Source: DASXAI01 sp963798445 (GTDB taxonomy: Bacteria > Actinomycetota > Acidimicrobiia > Acidimicrobiales > Ilumatobacteraceae). From it: DNA of 64,000 nt. Shown here one piece after another: positions 47,476 to 55,180 of this stretch. Numbering within the stretch: the first letter of the stretch is position 1; every line of letters starts with the position of its first letter. The DNA lies in assembly GCA_963798445.1 (NCBI GenBank), contig CAWCTH010000003.1, positions 1,426,001-1,490,000 of the forward strand, written 5' to 3'. The position numbers were made by a program, and so were the translations under genes. Under the pieces are notes generated by a model. It was given only the letters and a program-made list of their open reading frames with translations. It did not search any database and was not told the origin of the DNA.

Positions 47476-48188
47476 TCGAAGTCGAGAACCTCACGGTGCG
47501 CTACGGCGGTGTGATCCCGCTCGACGAGCTGACGCTCACCTTCCCGGGTGGTACCTGCGGCCTCATCGGCCCGAACGGGGCCGGCAAGACGACGTTCTTC
47601 AACGTGCTGAGCGGGTTCGTGAAGCCTGTGCGCGGGACGGTGCGCGCCTTCGACGAGGACCTGCTGGCGATGCCCGACTTCCGTCGCGCCCGATGGGGTG
47701 TGCGCCGCACGTTCCAGACCGAGCAGGCCATCGCCAGCCTGTCGGTCTTCGACAACGTCCTGCTCGTGCACGAGCACACCGGTGGCGCACGAGGGGCGCG
47801 GCGCCAGGACGTCATGGCCGCCATCACCTTCGCGGGGCTCGACGACGAGGCGCAGCGCTCGGTCGGCGGGCTCGGGGCCGGGCAACGGCGCCGGGTCGAG
47901 ATCGCCCGAGCGGTCGTCGGCCGGCCGCGCCTGGTCCTGCTCGACGAGCCGGCCGCGGGCCTGCCCGAGGAGGAGACCGAGCACCTCGCCGGCATCATCC
48001 GGCGCATCCCGAACGAGACCGGCGCGGTGGCCATCCTGGTCGACCACGACATGAGCCTCGTGTCGGCTTGTTGCGAGACCACTGCCGTGTTGGACTTCGG
48101 GCGGCTCATCGCCGCCGGCTCCACCCAAGACGTGCTGCGCGACGAGCAGGTCATCCGGGCCTACCTCGGCACCGAGGAGGTGGCATGA
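47472..48188 (+). CDS. ABC transporter ATP-binding protein LivG-like
   Basis: 238-residue nucleotide-binding subunit. Walker A GPNGAGKTTFFNVLSG, LivG-typical RRTFQTEQAIASLSVFDNVL, Walker B LVLLDEPAAGLPEEE and switch histidine in LVDHDMSLV. The ABC signature is unusual: VGGLGAGQRRRVEIAR has LGAGQ where LSGGQ is expected, so the serine that contacts the gamma-phosphate is replaced by glycine. The other half-site can use the normal LSGGQ of LivF, so the heterodimer may have one degenerate site. Coupled to livM and livF by 4-base overlaps. Confidence 0.9.
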   Translation: MIEVENLTVRYGGVIPLDELTLTFPGGTCGLIGPNGAGKTTFFNVLSGFVKPVRGTVRAFDEDLLAMPDFRRARWGVRRTFQTEQAIASLSVFDNVLLVHEHTGGARGARRQDVMAAITFAGLDDEAQRSVGGLGAGQRRRVEIARAVVGRPRLVLLDEPAAGLPEEETEHLAGIIRRIPNETGAVAILVDHDMSLVSACCETTAVLDFGRLIAAGSTQDVLRDEQVIRAYLGTEEVA

Positions 48189-48898
48189 CCGATCTGCGCA
48201 TCGAGGGGTTAAGCGTGCCCCGCGCCGATCGGTTGGTGCTGCGTGACGTCACGCTCGAGATCACCGCCGGGGAGGTCACCACGCTGCTCGGACCGAACGG
48301 CACCGGGAAGTCCACCCTCGTGCTGGCGGTGGCCGGCGTGCTGCGCCCGACGGCCGGGCGCATCCTGCTCGGCGACCAGGACATCACCAAGCGCCGTCCC
48401 GAGAAGATCCGTCGCGCCGGCGTGGCCGTGGTGCCCGAGGGTCGAAGGTTGCTACCCGAGCTCTCGGTGGCCGACAACCTGCGCGTCGCCACCTACACCC
48501 TCACCAACAGCGAGGCCGAGAGCGGCATCGAGTACGCGCTCGAGCTCTTCCCCGAGCTGAAGCCCCGCATGGAGACGACGGCGCGCGATCTCTCCGGCGG
48601 CCAGCAGCAGATGGTGGTGCTGGCCCAGGCGCTGGCGTCGCGCCCGGCGGTGCTGCTCGTGGACGAGTTGTCGCTGGGGTTGGCGCCGCTCGTCGTCAAG
48701 CGCCTCGTGCCCACACTGGCGGCGGTGGCGGCGACGGGCGTGGGAGTCCTGCTGATCGAGCAGTTCGCCCACGTGGCGCTCGGCCTCGCCAACCGCGCCT
48801 ACGTCCTGGGCGGCGGCCGGATCCGTTACAGCGGCACCGCCCAGGAACTGAAGGAGAAGCCGGAACTGCTGCACTCCGCCTACCTTTTGCGGGTGTAG
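48185..48898 (+). CDS. ABC transporter ATP-binding protein LivF-like
   Basis: 237-residue nucleotide-binding subunit with Walker A GPNGTGKSTLVLAVAG, LivF-typical GVAVVPEGRRLLPELSVADNL, intact signature LSGGQQQMVVLAQAL, Walker B VLLVDELSLGLAP and a glutamine-type switch (LLIEQFAHVALGLANRAYVL). All sites needed for ATP hydrolysis look intact. It overlaps livG by ATGA and ends 38 bases before the ring-cleaving dioxygenase, so the dioxygenase is probably on the same transcript. Confidence 0.92.
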   Translation: MTDLRIEGLSVPRADRLVLRDVTLEITAGEVTTLLGPNGTGKSTLVLAVAGVLRPTAGRILLGDQDITKRRPEKIRRAGVAVVPEGRRLLPELSVADNLRVATYTLTNSEAESGIEYALELFPELKPRMETTARDLSGGQQQMVVLAQALASRPAVLLVDELSLGLAPLVVKRLVPTLAAVAATGVGVLLIEQFAHVALGLANRAYVLGGGRIRYSGTAQELKEKPELLHSAYLLRV

Positions 48899-48936
48899 CG
48901 CGTGCCGCAGTTGTACGGCGAGAACGGGGGCAGACC

Positions 48937-49785
48937 ATGACCGAGAAGGCCCACGTCGAGTTGCTGGCCGAGGTGCTCTCGCGCTACGAGGACTCGCCGA
49001 ATCCTCGCCTGCGAGAGGTCACCGAAGCGGCCATCCGCCACCTCCATGCCTTCGTCGAGGAGGTCGGGCTCCAACGCGACGAGTGGATGGCCGGCATCCA
49101 GTTCCTGACCGCCACGGGTCAGATGTGCGACGGCGCCCGCCAAGAGTTCATCCTGTTGTCAGACACGCTCGGCGTGTCGTCGCTCGTGGAGATGGTGACC
49201 CACGACGGCGTCGAGGGCAGCACCGAGAACACCGTCCTGGGGCCGTTCTTCGTGCCGGGCTCGCCCCACCGGGCGCTGGGTGAGTCGATGCTGGTCGACC
49301 CCGACGACGGCGACCGCGTCGTGATCCGCGGCACCGTGACCGACGTCGACGGCAAGCCGATCGCCGGAGCCACGCTCGACTGCTGGCAGAACGCCACGGC
49401 CGGCTTCTACGCCGTACAGCAGCCAGGCGTGCAGTCAGCCGAGAACCTCCGCGGCATCTACACCACCGCCGACGACGGCACCTACGAGATCCGTACCGTG
49501 CGGCCCGTGCCGTACCCCATTCCCTCCGATGGCCCGGTCGGCGACCTCTTGAAAGCGAACCGGCGGGGCTGGATGCGCCCCGGCCACACGCACATGTGGG
49601 TGCGGGCCGGCGGCTTCAAAGAGCTCATCACCCACGTGTTCGACGAAGAGACGGCGTACCTGCGCGAAGACGCCGTGTTCGGCGTGCGCGACAGCCTCGT
49701 GCGGCGGTTCGTGCCCGATGCCAGCGGTGAGCTGGCCACCACCTTCGACATCGTGCTGGATCGCGTCGATACCGAGAATTGGTGA
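48937..49785 (+). CDS. Intradiol ring-cleavage dioxygenase (hydroxyquinol/catechol 1,2-dioxygenase family)
   Basis: 282-residue non-heme Fe(III) dioxygenase. A helical N-terminal dimerisation domain (TEAAIRHLHAFVEEVGLQRDEW) precedes the catalytic beta-sandwich: VLGPFFVPGSPHR, VVIRGTVTDVDGKPIAGATLDCWQ, GFYAVQ and GTYEIRTVRPVPYPIPSDGPVG with the iron tyrosines, and RPGHTHMWV with the two histidine ligands. LDCWQNATAGFYAVQ replaces the usual DVWEADADGFYD, a notable variation near the first tyrosine. Members open catechol, chlorocatechol or hydroxyquinol between the hydroxyls. GGGGGCAGACC precedes the ATG. It follows the Liv genes, linking uptake to ring opening. Confidence 0.88.
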   Translation: MTEKAHVELLAEVLSRYEDSPNPRLREVTEAAIRHLHAFVEEVGLQRDEWMAGIQFLTATGQMCDGARQEFILLSDTLGVSSLVEMVTHDGVEGSTENTVLGPFFVPGSPHRALGESMLVDPDDGDRVVIRGTVTDVDGKPIAGATLDCWQNATAGFYAVQQPGVQSAENLRGIYTTADDGTYEIRTVRPVPYPIPSDGPVGDLLKANRRGWMRPGHTHMWVRAGGFKELITHVFDEETAYLREDAVFGVRDSLVRRFVPDASGELATTFDIVLDRVDTENW

Positions 49786-49801
49786 TGTCGGGATGACCCC
49801 G

Positions 49802-49807
49802 TACCGT
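49802..49807 (+). promoter_or_regulatory. -10 box of the MarR gene
   Basis: TACCGT, ending 6 bases before the GTG at 49814. It argues for that GTG over the in-frame ATG at 49793, which would lie upstream of the transcription start. Confidence 0.5.
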
Positions 49808-49813
49808 TGCGCC

Positions 49814-50287
49814 GTGGCGAGGCGGCCGACGAAATCGATCGACACTCCGGCCGACAGCAGTGGTCCCACACTCCTGTATCTCGTCGGTCGAGTCGACCGG
49901 GTCGTGCGCCGCGCCATCGACGACGTCGTGAAGTCCCACGGGCTCTCGGTCAACCAGTACACGACGTTGAGCGTGCTCGATCACCGCAGCGGGCTGTCCA
50001 ACGCACAGCTGGCGCGCCGCTCGCTCGTGTCGCCGCAGTCGGCCAACGAGGTGCTGCTCGCTCTCGAGCAACGCGGCCTCGTGCGCCGGCGGGCCCATCC
50101 CGAGCACGGCCGCATCTTGCAGACCCGCCTCACGGCCAAGGGTCGGCGCACGCTGGCGGCGTGCGATGCCCATGTCCGCGAGGTCGAGGCCAGCATGGTG
50201 AAAAGTCTCACCAATCAGCAACAGGCGACACTGCGTCACGCACTGTTGAGTTGCGTGCACGCACTGCACGGAGGCTTGGACGAGTGA
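49814..50287 (+). CDS. MarR family transcriptional regulator
   Basis: About 157-residue MarR-type winged-helix dimer. LLYLVGRVDRVVRRAIDDVVKSHGLS is the dimerising N-terminal helix, and TTLSVLDHRSGLSNAQLARRSLVSPQSANEVLLALEQRGLV plus RRRAHPEHGRILQTRLTAKGRR (read in parts) form the helix-turn-helix and wing. The start is GTG at 49814 on the strength of the -10 box; ATG 49793 would add seven residues. It is just downstream of the ring-cleaving dioxygenase and probably senses its substrate. It is followed after 4 bases by the 211-residue gene. Confidence 0.88.
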   Translation: MARRPTKSIDTPADSSGPTLLYLVGRVDRVVRRAIDDVVKSHGLSVNQYTTLSVLDHRSGLSNAQLARRSLVSPQSANEVLLALEQRGLVRRRAHPEHGRILQTRLTAKGRRTLAACDAHVREVEASMVKSLTNQQQATLRHALLSCVHALHGGLDE

Positions 50288-50291
50288 CGTC

Positions 50292-50927
50292 ATGACCCAC
50301 CAGAGCGATCCCGATCTCCTCGTCCTGCACGCCCTGCGGCTGAAGGGCTTCGCCGAGCCGCCGGCGGTGTCCGAGGCCGTCGCCATCGACGAGACGACGG
50401 TGGCCGAGCGGCTGGCATCGTTCCAGGAACGCGAGCTGGTGAAGCGTCGCGACGGGCGGGTGTCAGGGTTCACGCTGCTGCCGCCGGGCAAGGACCTCCA
50501 CGCCGCGCTGCTGGACGCCGACCGGGCCGCCGCGGCCTGCGACGCCGAGATCGAGGCGGCCTACGCGGCGTTCCTCGCTCACAACGAGACGTTCAAGCGC
50601 CTGTGTGCCGACTGGCAGCTCCGCACCGTCGGCGGCCAGCAGGTCCCCAACGACCACGCCGACGCCGCCTACGACGCCGCCATCGCCGAGCGTCTGGCGG
50701 TCATGCAGCCCGAGGTGGTCATCGTCATCGGCGACCTGTCCGGGCGGATCGACCGCTTCGGTCCGTACGCCGACCGCCTGGACGACGCCGCCGGCCGTTT
50801 CATGGGCGGCGACCCGGCGGCGCTGGCCCGGCCGCTGGCCCGCTCGTATCACGACGTGTGGATGGAGTTGCACGAGGACTTCCTGGTCACCCTCGGCCGC
50901 GACCGCAGCGCCGCCGACGGCTACTGA
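50292..50927 (+). CDS. Uncharacterised winged-helix-containing protein
   Basis: 211 residues. Residues about 10-70 look like a winged helix (LLVLHALRLKGFAEPPAVSEAVAIDETTVAERLASFQERELVKRR in parts: AVAIDETTVAERLASF, GRVSGFTLLPPGKDLH). The rest is a helical domain (FLAHNETFKRLCADWQLRTVGG, YHDVWMELHEDFLVTLGRDR) with conserved-looking Trp and His residues. I do not know the function. Similar proteins accompany PEP-mobile-domain proteins in actinobacteria, and one such gene is at 38804, but here they are separated by 10 kb. Four bases after the MarR gene, so co-transcribed; a ligand-sensing co-regulator is likely. Confidence 0.7.
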   Translation: MTHQSDPDLLVLHALRLKGFAEPPAVSEAVAIDETTVAERLASFQERELVKRRDGRVSGFTLLPPGKDLHAALLDADRAAAACDAEIEAAYAAFLAHNETFKRLCADWQLRTVGGQQVPNDHADAAYDAAIAERLAVMQPEVVIVIGDLSGRIDRFGPYADRLDDAAGRFMGGDPAALARPLARSYHDVWMELHEDFLVTLGRDRSAADGY

Positions 50928-50950
50928 TCCCGCCACCCACCCCGCATCTT

Positions 50951-51007
50951 CGGCGTTCTGACTGCGGTTGGCGCTGATTACGACACATATCGCGCAGCAG
51001 AACGCCG
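50951..51007. repeat. Imperfect long stem-loop in intergenic region
   Basis: CGGCGTTCTG (50951-50960) pairs perfectly with CAGAACGCCG (50998-51007), and the stem continues as CTGCG/CGCAG with a single bulged A, giving about 15 pairs around a 26-base AT-richer loop. It lies 24 bases after the preceding stop and well upstream of the small ORF, so a terminator or extragenic palindrome is likely. Confidence 0.6.
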
Positions 51008-51097
51008 TGATCGCCGGTCGGGCCGAGCGCGGGGGTCATCGGCGCTACCGTGCCGGTCGGCGGCGGCTGGACCGGCGGGCTCGCAGTGGGAGGGTCA

Positions 51098-51256
51098 ATG
51101 CAGCACGGGGCCGACATGATGGTGGCCAACATCCTCGCTCCTGTGGGTCACGGTGGCCGAGGCGCCGGCATGAGCGTCGGCGAGATCGGCGGCCCGACGT
51201 TCGTGCCGACGATGAGCCAGACCCTGTTCGACCCGCTCGTCGGGATGTACGGCTGA
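51098..51256 (+). CDS. Small ORF translationally coupled to protease gene
   Basis: 52-residue peptide MQHGADMMVANILAPVGHGG..., rich in Gly and Met, with no signal peptide, no cysteine and no recognised domain. Evidence that it is real: a strong GGGAGGGTCA ribosome site immediately before the ATG, a TACCGT box near 51046, and a TGATG overlap in which its stop shares bases with the protease ATG at 51256. The protease itself has no ribosome site of its own, so translation of this peptide probably feeds it. It may be a leader peptide or a true small protein. Confidence 0.6.
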   Translation: MQHGADMMVANILAPVGHGGRGAGMSVGEIGGPTFVPTMSQTLFDPLVGMYG

Positions 51257-53523
51257 TGGCCGCCCGACGCAGCACTGCCCCCTCGACATCGGCCCGCACG
51301 CGGCTGGCGGCGGTACTGGCCATTGCAGTGCTCGGGGTCGCGGGCGTGCCGGCGACGACGGCCGCGGCATCGCCGAGCGGCGCCGGCGCATCGACCGGGC
51401 CAAGCGGCGACCGAGCGCTGGTGCGGCCGGCTCCGCCCGACGGCGGCGCCGCGACCACCGTGGCCGTGGACCAGCCCGGGTTGCAGCCCGACATCGTCGG
51501 CGGCACGCCCGCGGCCGGCGGCGCCTACCCGTGGATGACCGCCCTCACGACCGACCCCGAGCACGTGTTCAACGGCCTGAGCTGTGGCGGCTCGGTCGTG
51601 GCCCGGCGCTGGGTGATCACCGCCGCCCACTGCGTCGTCATAAACGGCTTTGACCCACTCGACTACCACCTCATCGTCGGGCTCACCACGCTGCCGGCCG
51701 GCGCCGCCAGCCCGGCCAACGCCTACACACCCACGACCGTCCTCAACGACCCTCGCTACAACCGCAACACCCACGACCACGATCTCGCCGTCATCCAGAC
51801 GACGACCGATCTGAACGCGGCGCCGGTGGCTGTGCCGCGCCCCTCCGACGCCGCCGCGTGGGCCGCCGGGGCGACCGCCACGGTCGTCGGTTGGGGCGAC
51901 ACCTCGGAGGGGGGTGCCACCTCGCCGAACCTCTTCGAAGCCACGATGCCGATGGTCTCCGACACCGACTGCGGCGCGGCCAACGGCGCGAATTTCAATG
52001 CTGCGCTCATGTTGTGCGCCGGACTTCTCGGCGTGGGCGGCGTCGACACCTGCCAGGGCGATTCCGGCGGACCGCTGCTGGTAACCGGCCCGGCCGGACC
52101 GCTGCTGGCGGGCGCCACCAGTTGGGGCGTCGGCTGCGCCCGCCCCGCCTTCCCTGGCGTCTACGCGAAGGTCGCCGCCGAACGCGACTTCCTCGACGCC
52201 ACCATCTTCCCTGACGCGCCCGTGCTCGTGTCGGCCACGACCAGCGCAGCGGATTCGGTGACGGCCACGTTCACCCCTGGCCCCACGGACCACGGCGTGG
52301 ACGTCACCGAGTACGTCGTCACCGCGCTACCGGGCGGCGCCACGAAGACGGTCCCGGCGGGTGCGACCTCGGCCACGCTGACGGGCCTGGCCGCCGGCAC
52401 CACCTACTCGTTGAGCGTGGTGGCGCGGTCGGCCTTCGGCGCCAGCGCCGCCTCGAACAGCAAGTCGGTCACCACCACGACCGCACTGGGCACGTACACC
52501 GGCGTGTTGCCCCAGCGATTGGTCGACACCCGCCAGGCCGCTCCGGTGGGCGCCGGCAGCTCCCTCATCGTCCCCGTCACCCGACGTGCCGGCGTGCCGT
52601 TCGCGGGGGTTGCGGCGGTGACGCTCAACCTCACGGCCACCGACCCGACCGGGCCGGGCTACCTCACCGCCTATCCGTGCGGCGGGAGCCCACCGTTGGC
52701 GTCGAACCTCAACTACGTCGCCGGCCAGACGGTGGCCAACGCCGTCACCGTTGCCGTCGGGGCGGGTGGCGCGGTGTGCGTGTTCAGCCTCGCCGTGAGC
52801 CACGTCGTGGTCGACGTCACCGGCTGGTACTCCGACAGCACCGGACCGATCGCGGCACGGTTCGCAGCAGTCGTGCCGGCGCGCCTGCTCGACACCCGCA
52901 CTGCCGTCAAGGTCTTCGCCGGTGGCACGGTGGCCGTGCCGGTCCTCGGTCGGGGCGGTCTCCCGCCAACGGACGTCACCGCCGTCACCCTCAGCGTGAC
53001 CGCTACTGACGCGGAAGCACCGGGCTTCCTCACCGTCTTCCCGTGCGGCGGCAGCCCGCCATTGGCCTCGAGCGTGAACTACCTCGGCGTCACCGCCGTC
53101 CCGAACGCGGTCACTGTGGCGGTGGGGTCGGCCGGCTCGGTGTGCGTGTTCTCCCTCTCCACCGTGCACGTCATCATCGACGTCACCGGCTACTTCACGT
53201 CGTCCGCCCTCCTACCCGGTGCCCGCCTGGCGCCGATCGCGCCGCTTCGGCTCATGGACACGAGATCGGGGCTGAAGGGGATGCGGCTGGCGGCCGGTGC
53301 GGTGCTGCCGCTCGACATCGGCTCGGTGCTCGACCAGACGATGGGTGGTCACCCGGATCTGTCGGCCGTGGTGCTCAACGTGACGGCGGTGAACCCGTCA
53401 GCAGCCGGCTTCGTCACCGTGTTCCCGTGCGGTGGCAGCCCGCCGCTGGCGTCGAACCTCAACTACGTGGCCGGCGCCGTCGTCGCCAACCAGGTGACCG
53501 TGGGTGTGGGGCGCGTCGCGTGA
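51256..53523 (+). CDS. Secreted trypsin-like S1 serine protease with FN3 and three C-terminal repeats
   Basis: 755 residues as read. A Sec-type signal peptide (RTRLAAVLAIAVLGVAG, cleavage near ATTAAA) and pro-region are followed by an S1 domain beginning IVGGTPAAGGAYPWM. The triad is in TAAHC, THDHDLAVIQ and GDSGGP, and an Asp six residues before the Ser gives trypsin specificity. Then one FN3-like domain (VLVSATTSAADSVTATF...) and three repeats of about 125 residues, each with RL(V/L/M)DTR and GYLTAYPCGGSPPLASNLNY-like segments. The third repeat is cut short: the frame hits TGA at 53521, while DVCFTSFADVDLVVDLTGYY continues in another frame to 53602. Removing one base near 53511 restores it. 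Confidence 0.87.
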   Translation: MAARRSTAPSTSARTRLAAVLAIAVLGVAGVPATTAAASPSGAGASTGPSGDRALVRPAPPDGGAATTVAVDQPGLQPDIVGGTPAAGGAYPWMTALTTDPEHVFNGLSCGGSVVARRWVITAAHCVVINGFDPLDYHLIVGLTTLPAGAASPANAYTPTTVLNDPRYNRNTHDHDLAVIQTTTDLNAAPVAVPRPSDAAAWAAGATATVVGWGDTSEGGATSPNLFEATMPMVSDTDCGAANGANFNAALMLCAGLLGVGGVDTCQGDSGGPLLVTGPAGPLLAGATSWGVGCARPAFPGVYAKVAAERDFLDATIFPDAPVLVSATTSAADSVTATFTPGPTDHGVDVTEYVVTALPGGATKTVPAGATSATLTGLAAGTTYSLSVVARSAFGASAASNSKSVTTTTALGTYTGVLPQRLVDTRQAAPVGAGSSLIVPVTRRAGVPFAGVAAVTLNLTATDPTGPGYLTAYPCGGSPPLASNLNYVAGQTVANAVTVAVGAGGAVCVFSLAVSHVVVDVTGWYSDSTGPIAARFAAVVPARLLDTRTAVKVFAGGTVAVPVLGRGGLPPTDVTAVTLSVTATDAEAPGFLTVFPCGGSPPLASSVNYLGVTAVPNAVTVAVGSAGSVCVFSLSTVHVIIDVTGYFTSSALLPGARLAPIAPLRLMDTRSGLKGMRLAAGAVLPLDIGSVLDQTMGGHPDLSAVVLNVTAVNPSAAGFVTVFPCGGSPPLASNLNYVAGAVVANQVTVGVGRVA

Positions 53524-53602
53524 CGTGTGCTTCACGTCCTTCGCCGACGTCGACCTGGTCGTGGACCTGACCGGCTACTACGGCCCGGTGAGCCTCACGT
53601 AG
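53512..53602 (+). other. Out-of-frame remainder of the protease C-terminal repeat
   Basis: In the frame shifted by one base the sequence reads ASRDVCFTSFADVDLVVDL then TGYYGPVSLT and stops with TAG at 53600-53602. It aligns with the ends of the two earlier repeats (VCVFSLAVSHVVVDVTGWY, VCVFSLSTVHVIIDVTGYF), which shows that this was coding. Confidence 0.8.
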
Positions 53603-53645
53603 CCCGGCCGGTTCCGGTCCGGTGCGCTCTCGCGGGGTCGAGCTT

Positions 53646-53704
53646 TGGGTGCGAATCCGGCCTTGGGTGCCAGAAGCGTCGCCTGGCGACGCTTTTCGCA
53701 CCCA
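53646..53704. terminator. Nested inverted repeats between convergent genes, bidirectional terminator candidate
   Basis: Inner hairpin AAGCGTCGCC-T-GGCGACGCTT (53674-53694), followed by TT and preceded by GA. Outer arms TGGGTGCGAA (53646-53655) and TTCGCACCCA (53695-53704) enclose it. TTGGGTGC also occurs as a direct repeat at 53663. Convergent stops flank it at 53602 and 53733. Confidence 0.6.
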
Positions 53705-53732
53705 GACGTCGCCGGCTCCACCGCAGCGGCGG

Positions 53733-54290
53733 TCACGCCACCGCGTCCTGCAGCTCCACGGCGCGGCGGAGCTTGGCGAGGATGCGGGCCCGGCTCGGAC
53801 CGATGCTGCCGACCGGTCGGTGCACCCGCGTCGCGATGTCGCGGTAGTCGGGTCGACGCTCGGCCGTCAGCATCACGATGAGGTTGCGCTCCTCGGACCG
53901 CACGGACCGTAGGAGGGCGTCCACCAATGCCTTGTCGGCGGTGCGCAGTACGGCGACATCCGGCTCGCTGTCGCGTGGCGCCCGTTCCTCGGGCACCTGA
54001 TCGGAGGCGTACTCCCGGCGGCCCGAGCGCAGCCGGCGGCGGCACTCGTTGGCCGCCGTCACCCAGAGCCACGGCCCCACCCGGTCGGGCTGCTCCAGCC
54101 GGCCGGCGGACTGCCAGAAAGCCAGCCACACCTGCTGCACGACGTCCTCGATGTCGGACGCCGACAGGCGGAACCGGTGGCCGCAGGCGCGGACGAGGGG
54201 GCTGAACGCGTGGTAGAGCACGTCAAAGGCGTCGGTGTCGCCGCGCTGGCAGCGCACGACCAACTCGGCGACCGTGGCTGGCTGATCCAT
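53733..54290 (-). CDS. ECF-type RNA polymerase sigma factor
   Basis: 185-residue sigma-70 family factor with only regions 2 and 4. Region 2: FDVLYHAFSPLVRACGHRFRLSASDIEDVVQQVWLAFWQ (in parts: AFDVLYHAFSPLV, DIEDVVQQVWLAFWQ), with the WLWVTAANECRRRLR segment. Region 4: NLIVMLTAERRPDYRDIATRVHRPVGSIGPSRARILAKLRR (in parts: DYRDIATRVHRPVGSIGPSRARIL), the helix-turn-helix for -35 recognition. No anti-sigma gene is next to it, which is unusual. Divergent from a Crp/Fnr regulator across 177 bases. The ATG at 54288-54290 has GGGGAGGGGG about 9 bases upstream. Confidence 0.9.
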   Translation of the reverse strand: MDQPATVAELVVRCQRGDTDAFDVLYHAFSPLVRACGHRFRLSASDIEDVVQQVWLAFWQSAGRLEQPDRVGPWLWVTAANECRRRLRSGRREYASDQVPEERAPRDSEPDVAVLRTADKALVDALLRSVRSEERNLIVMLTAERRPDYRDIATRVHRPVGSIGPSRARILAKLRRAVELQDAVA

Positions 54291-54467
54291 CCCTGAACCC
54301 CCTCCCCTGACGCCCGGAACGGCGCCCTTGGGGCCAACCCTCATTCCACGCCGATCTGGAGGCGTCGACCACGGTGCGTGACCCGGTACGAATACGTCGC
54401 CGTGCGTGTTCGCCGCCGCACGTGACGTACCATGTGAGCACCGAAGCAGGGCGAAGGAGACACCAGC

Positions 54468-55121
54468 GTGCTGTTGGACGGCCTCAGCCCGCAGGAGCGA
54501 ACCGAGATGCGCGGCCAGTGCCGCCGCCGTCGGTTCGCCGCCGGCGAGCATCTCTTCCACGAGGGCGACCCCGGCGACGCGCTGCACTACATCGACCGCG
54601 GCCGCGTGCTCATCCTGAACCAGACCGCGGCCGGTGACGCGGTGGGACTCACCGTGCTGGGACGGGGCCAGAGCTTCGGCGAGCAGGCCCTGCTCGATCC
54701 GCGCGCCCGTCGCACCGCTACCGCACGCGCCCTCGAGCCGACCGAAACGCTGGCCTTGTCGAGGGCCGACTTCGAGACGCTCCGTTCGCTGCGCCCTCAG
54801 TTCGAGCGGGTGCTCACCAACGCGCTGGCCGACCAGGTGCAGCGGTTGTCGGCCCGGCTGGTGGAGGCGTTGACCGAGCCGATCGAAGTGCGCGTGTTCC
54901 GCCGGCTCTACGAGCTGGGAGCCACCTACGAGGTGACGGACACCGAGGAACCCATCCCCTTCACGCAGGACCAGGTGGCGACCATGGCGGGCGCCCGGCT
55001 GCGCATCACGAACCGGTTGCTGAACGAGGCGAGGCGCGACGGGGTGTTGTCGACGCGAAGGCGGCGGATCGTGGTGCACGACTGGGATGCGCTGCGCCGC
55101 CGGGCCCGGCTCACGCAGTGA
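54468..55121 (+). CDS. Crp/Fnr family transcriptional regulator
   Basis: 217-residue regulator. Cyclic-nucleotide-type beta-roll RFAAGEHLFHEGDPGDALHYIDRGRV and GQSFGEQALLDPRARRTATARALE (in parts), long dimer helix, and a C-terminal winged helix FTQDQVATMAGARLRITNRLLNEARRDGVL. The loop after GEQALLD lacks the exact R-S pair of cAMP-binding CRP (RRTATA here) and there are no Fe-S cysteines, so the effector is uncertain. The start is GTG with GAAGGAGACACC upstream; TACCAT (54428-54433) is a plausible -10 box. Confidence 0.88.
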   Translation: MLLDGLSPQERTEMRGQCRRRRFAAGEHLFHEGDPGDALHYIDRGRVLILNQTAAGDAVGLTVLGRGQSFGEQALLDPRARRTATARALEPTETLALSRADFETLRSLRPQFERVLTNALADQVQRLSARLVEALTEPIEVRVFRRLYELGATYEVTDTEEPIPFTQDQVATMAGARLRITNRLLNEARRDGVLSTRRRRIVVHDWDALRRRARLTQ

Positions 55122-55180
55122 CGGAGCCGTCGGATCTCGGCGCCGCGCCGGCGTCCCTGGGAGTCTGGTAAGAGTCAGTG

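Noticed and set aside
53511..53602. Programmed ribosomal frameshift in the protease gene
   Set aside because: There is no slippery heptamer or downstream pseudoknot-like structure, and other genes in the window show similar one-base errors, so mutation or assembly error is simpler.
53646..53704. Possible tRNA gene suggested by GGTGCGAATCCGG
   Set aside because: No cloverleaf can be drawn: acceptor, D and anticodon arms are absent; the signal is an inverted repeat.
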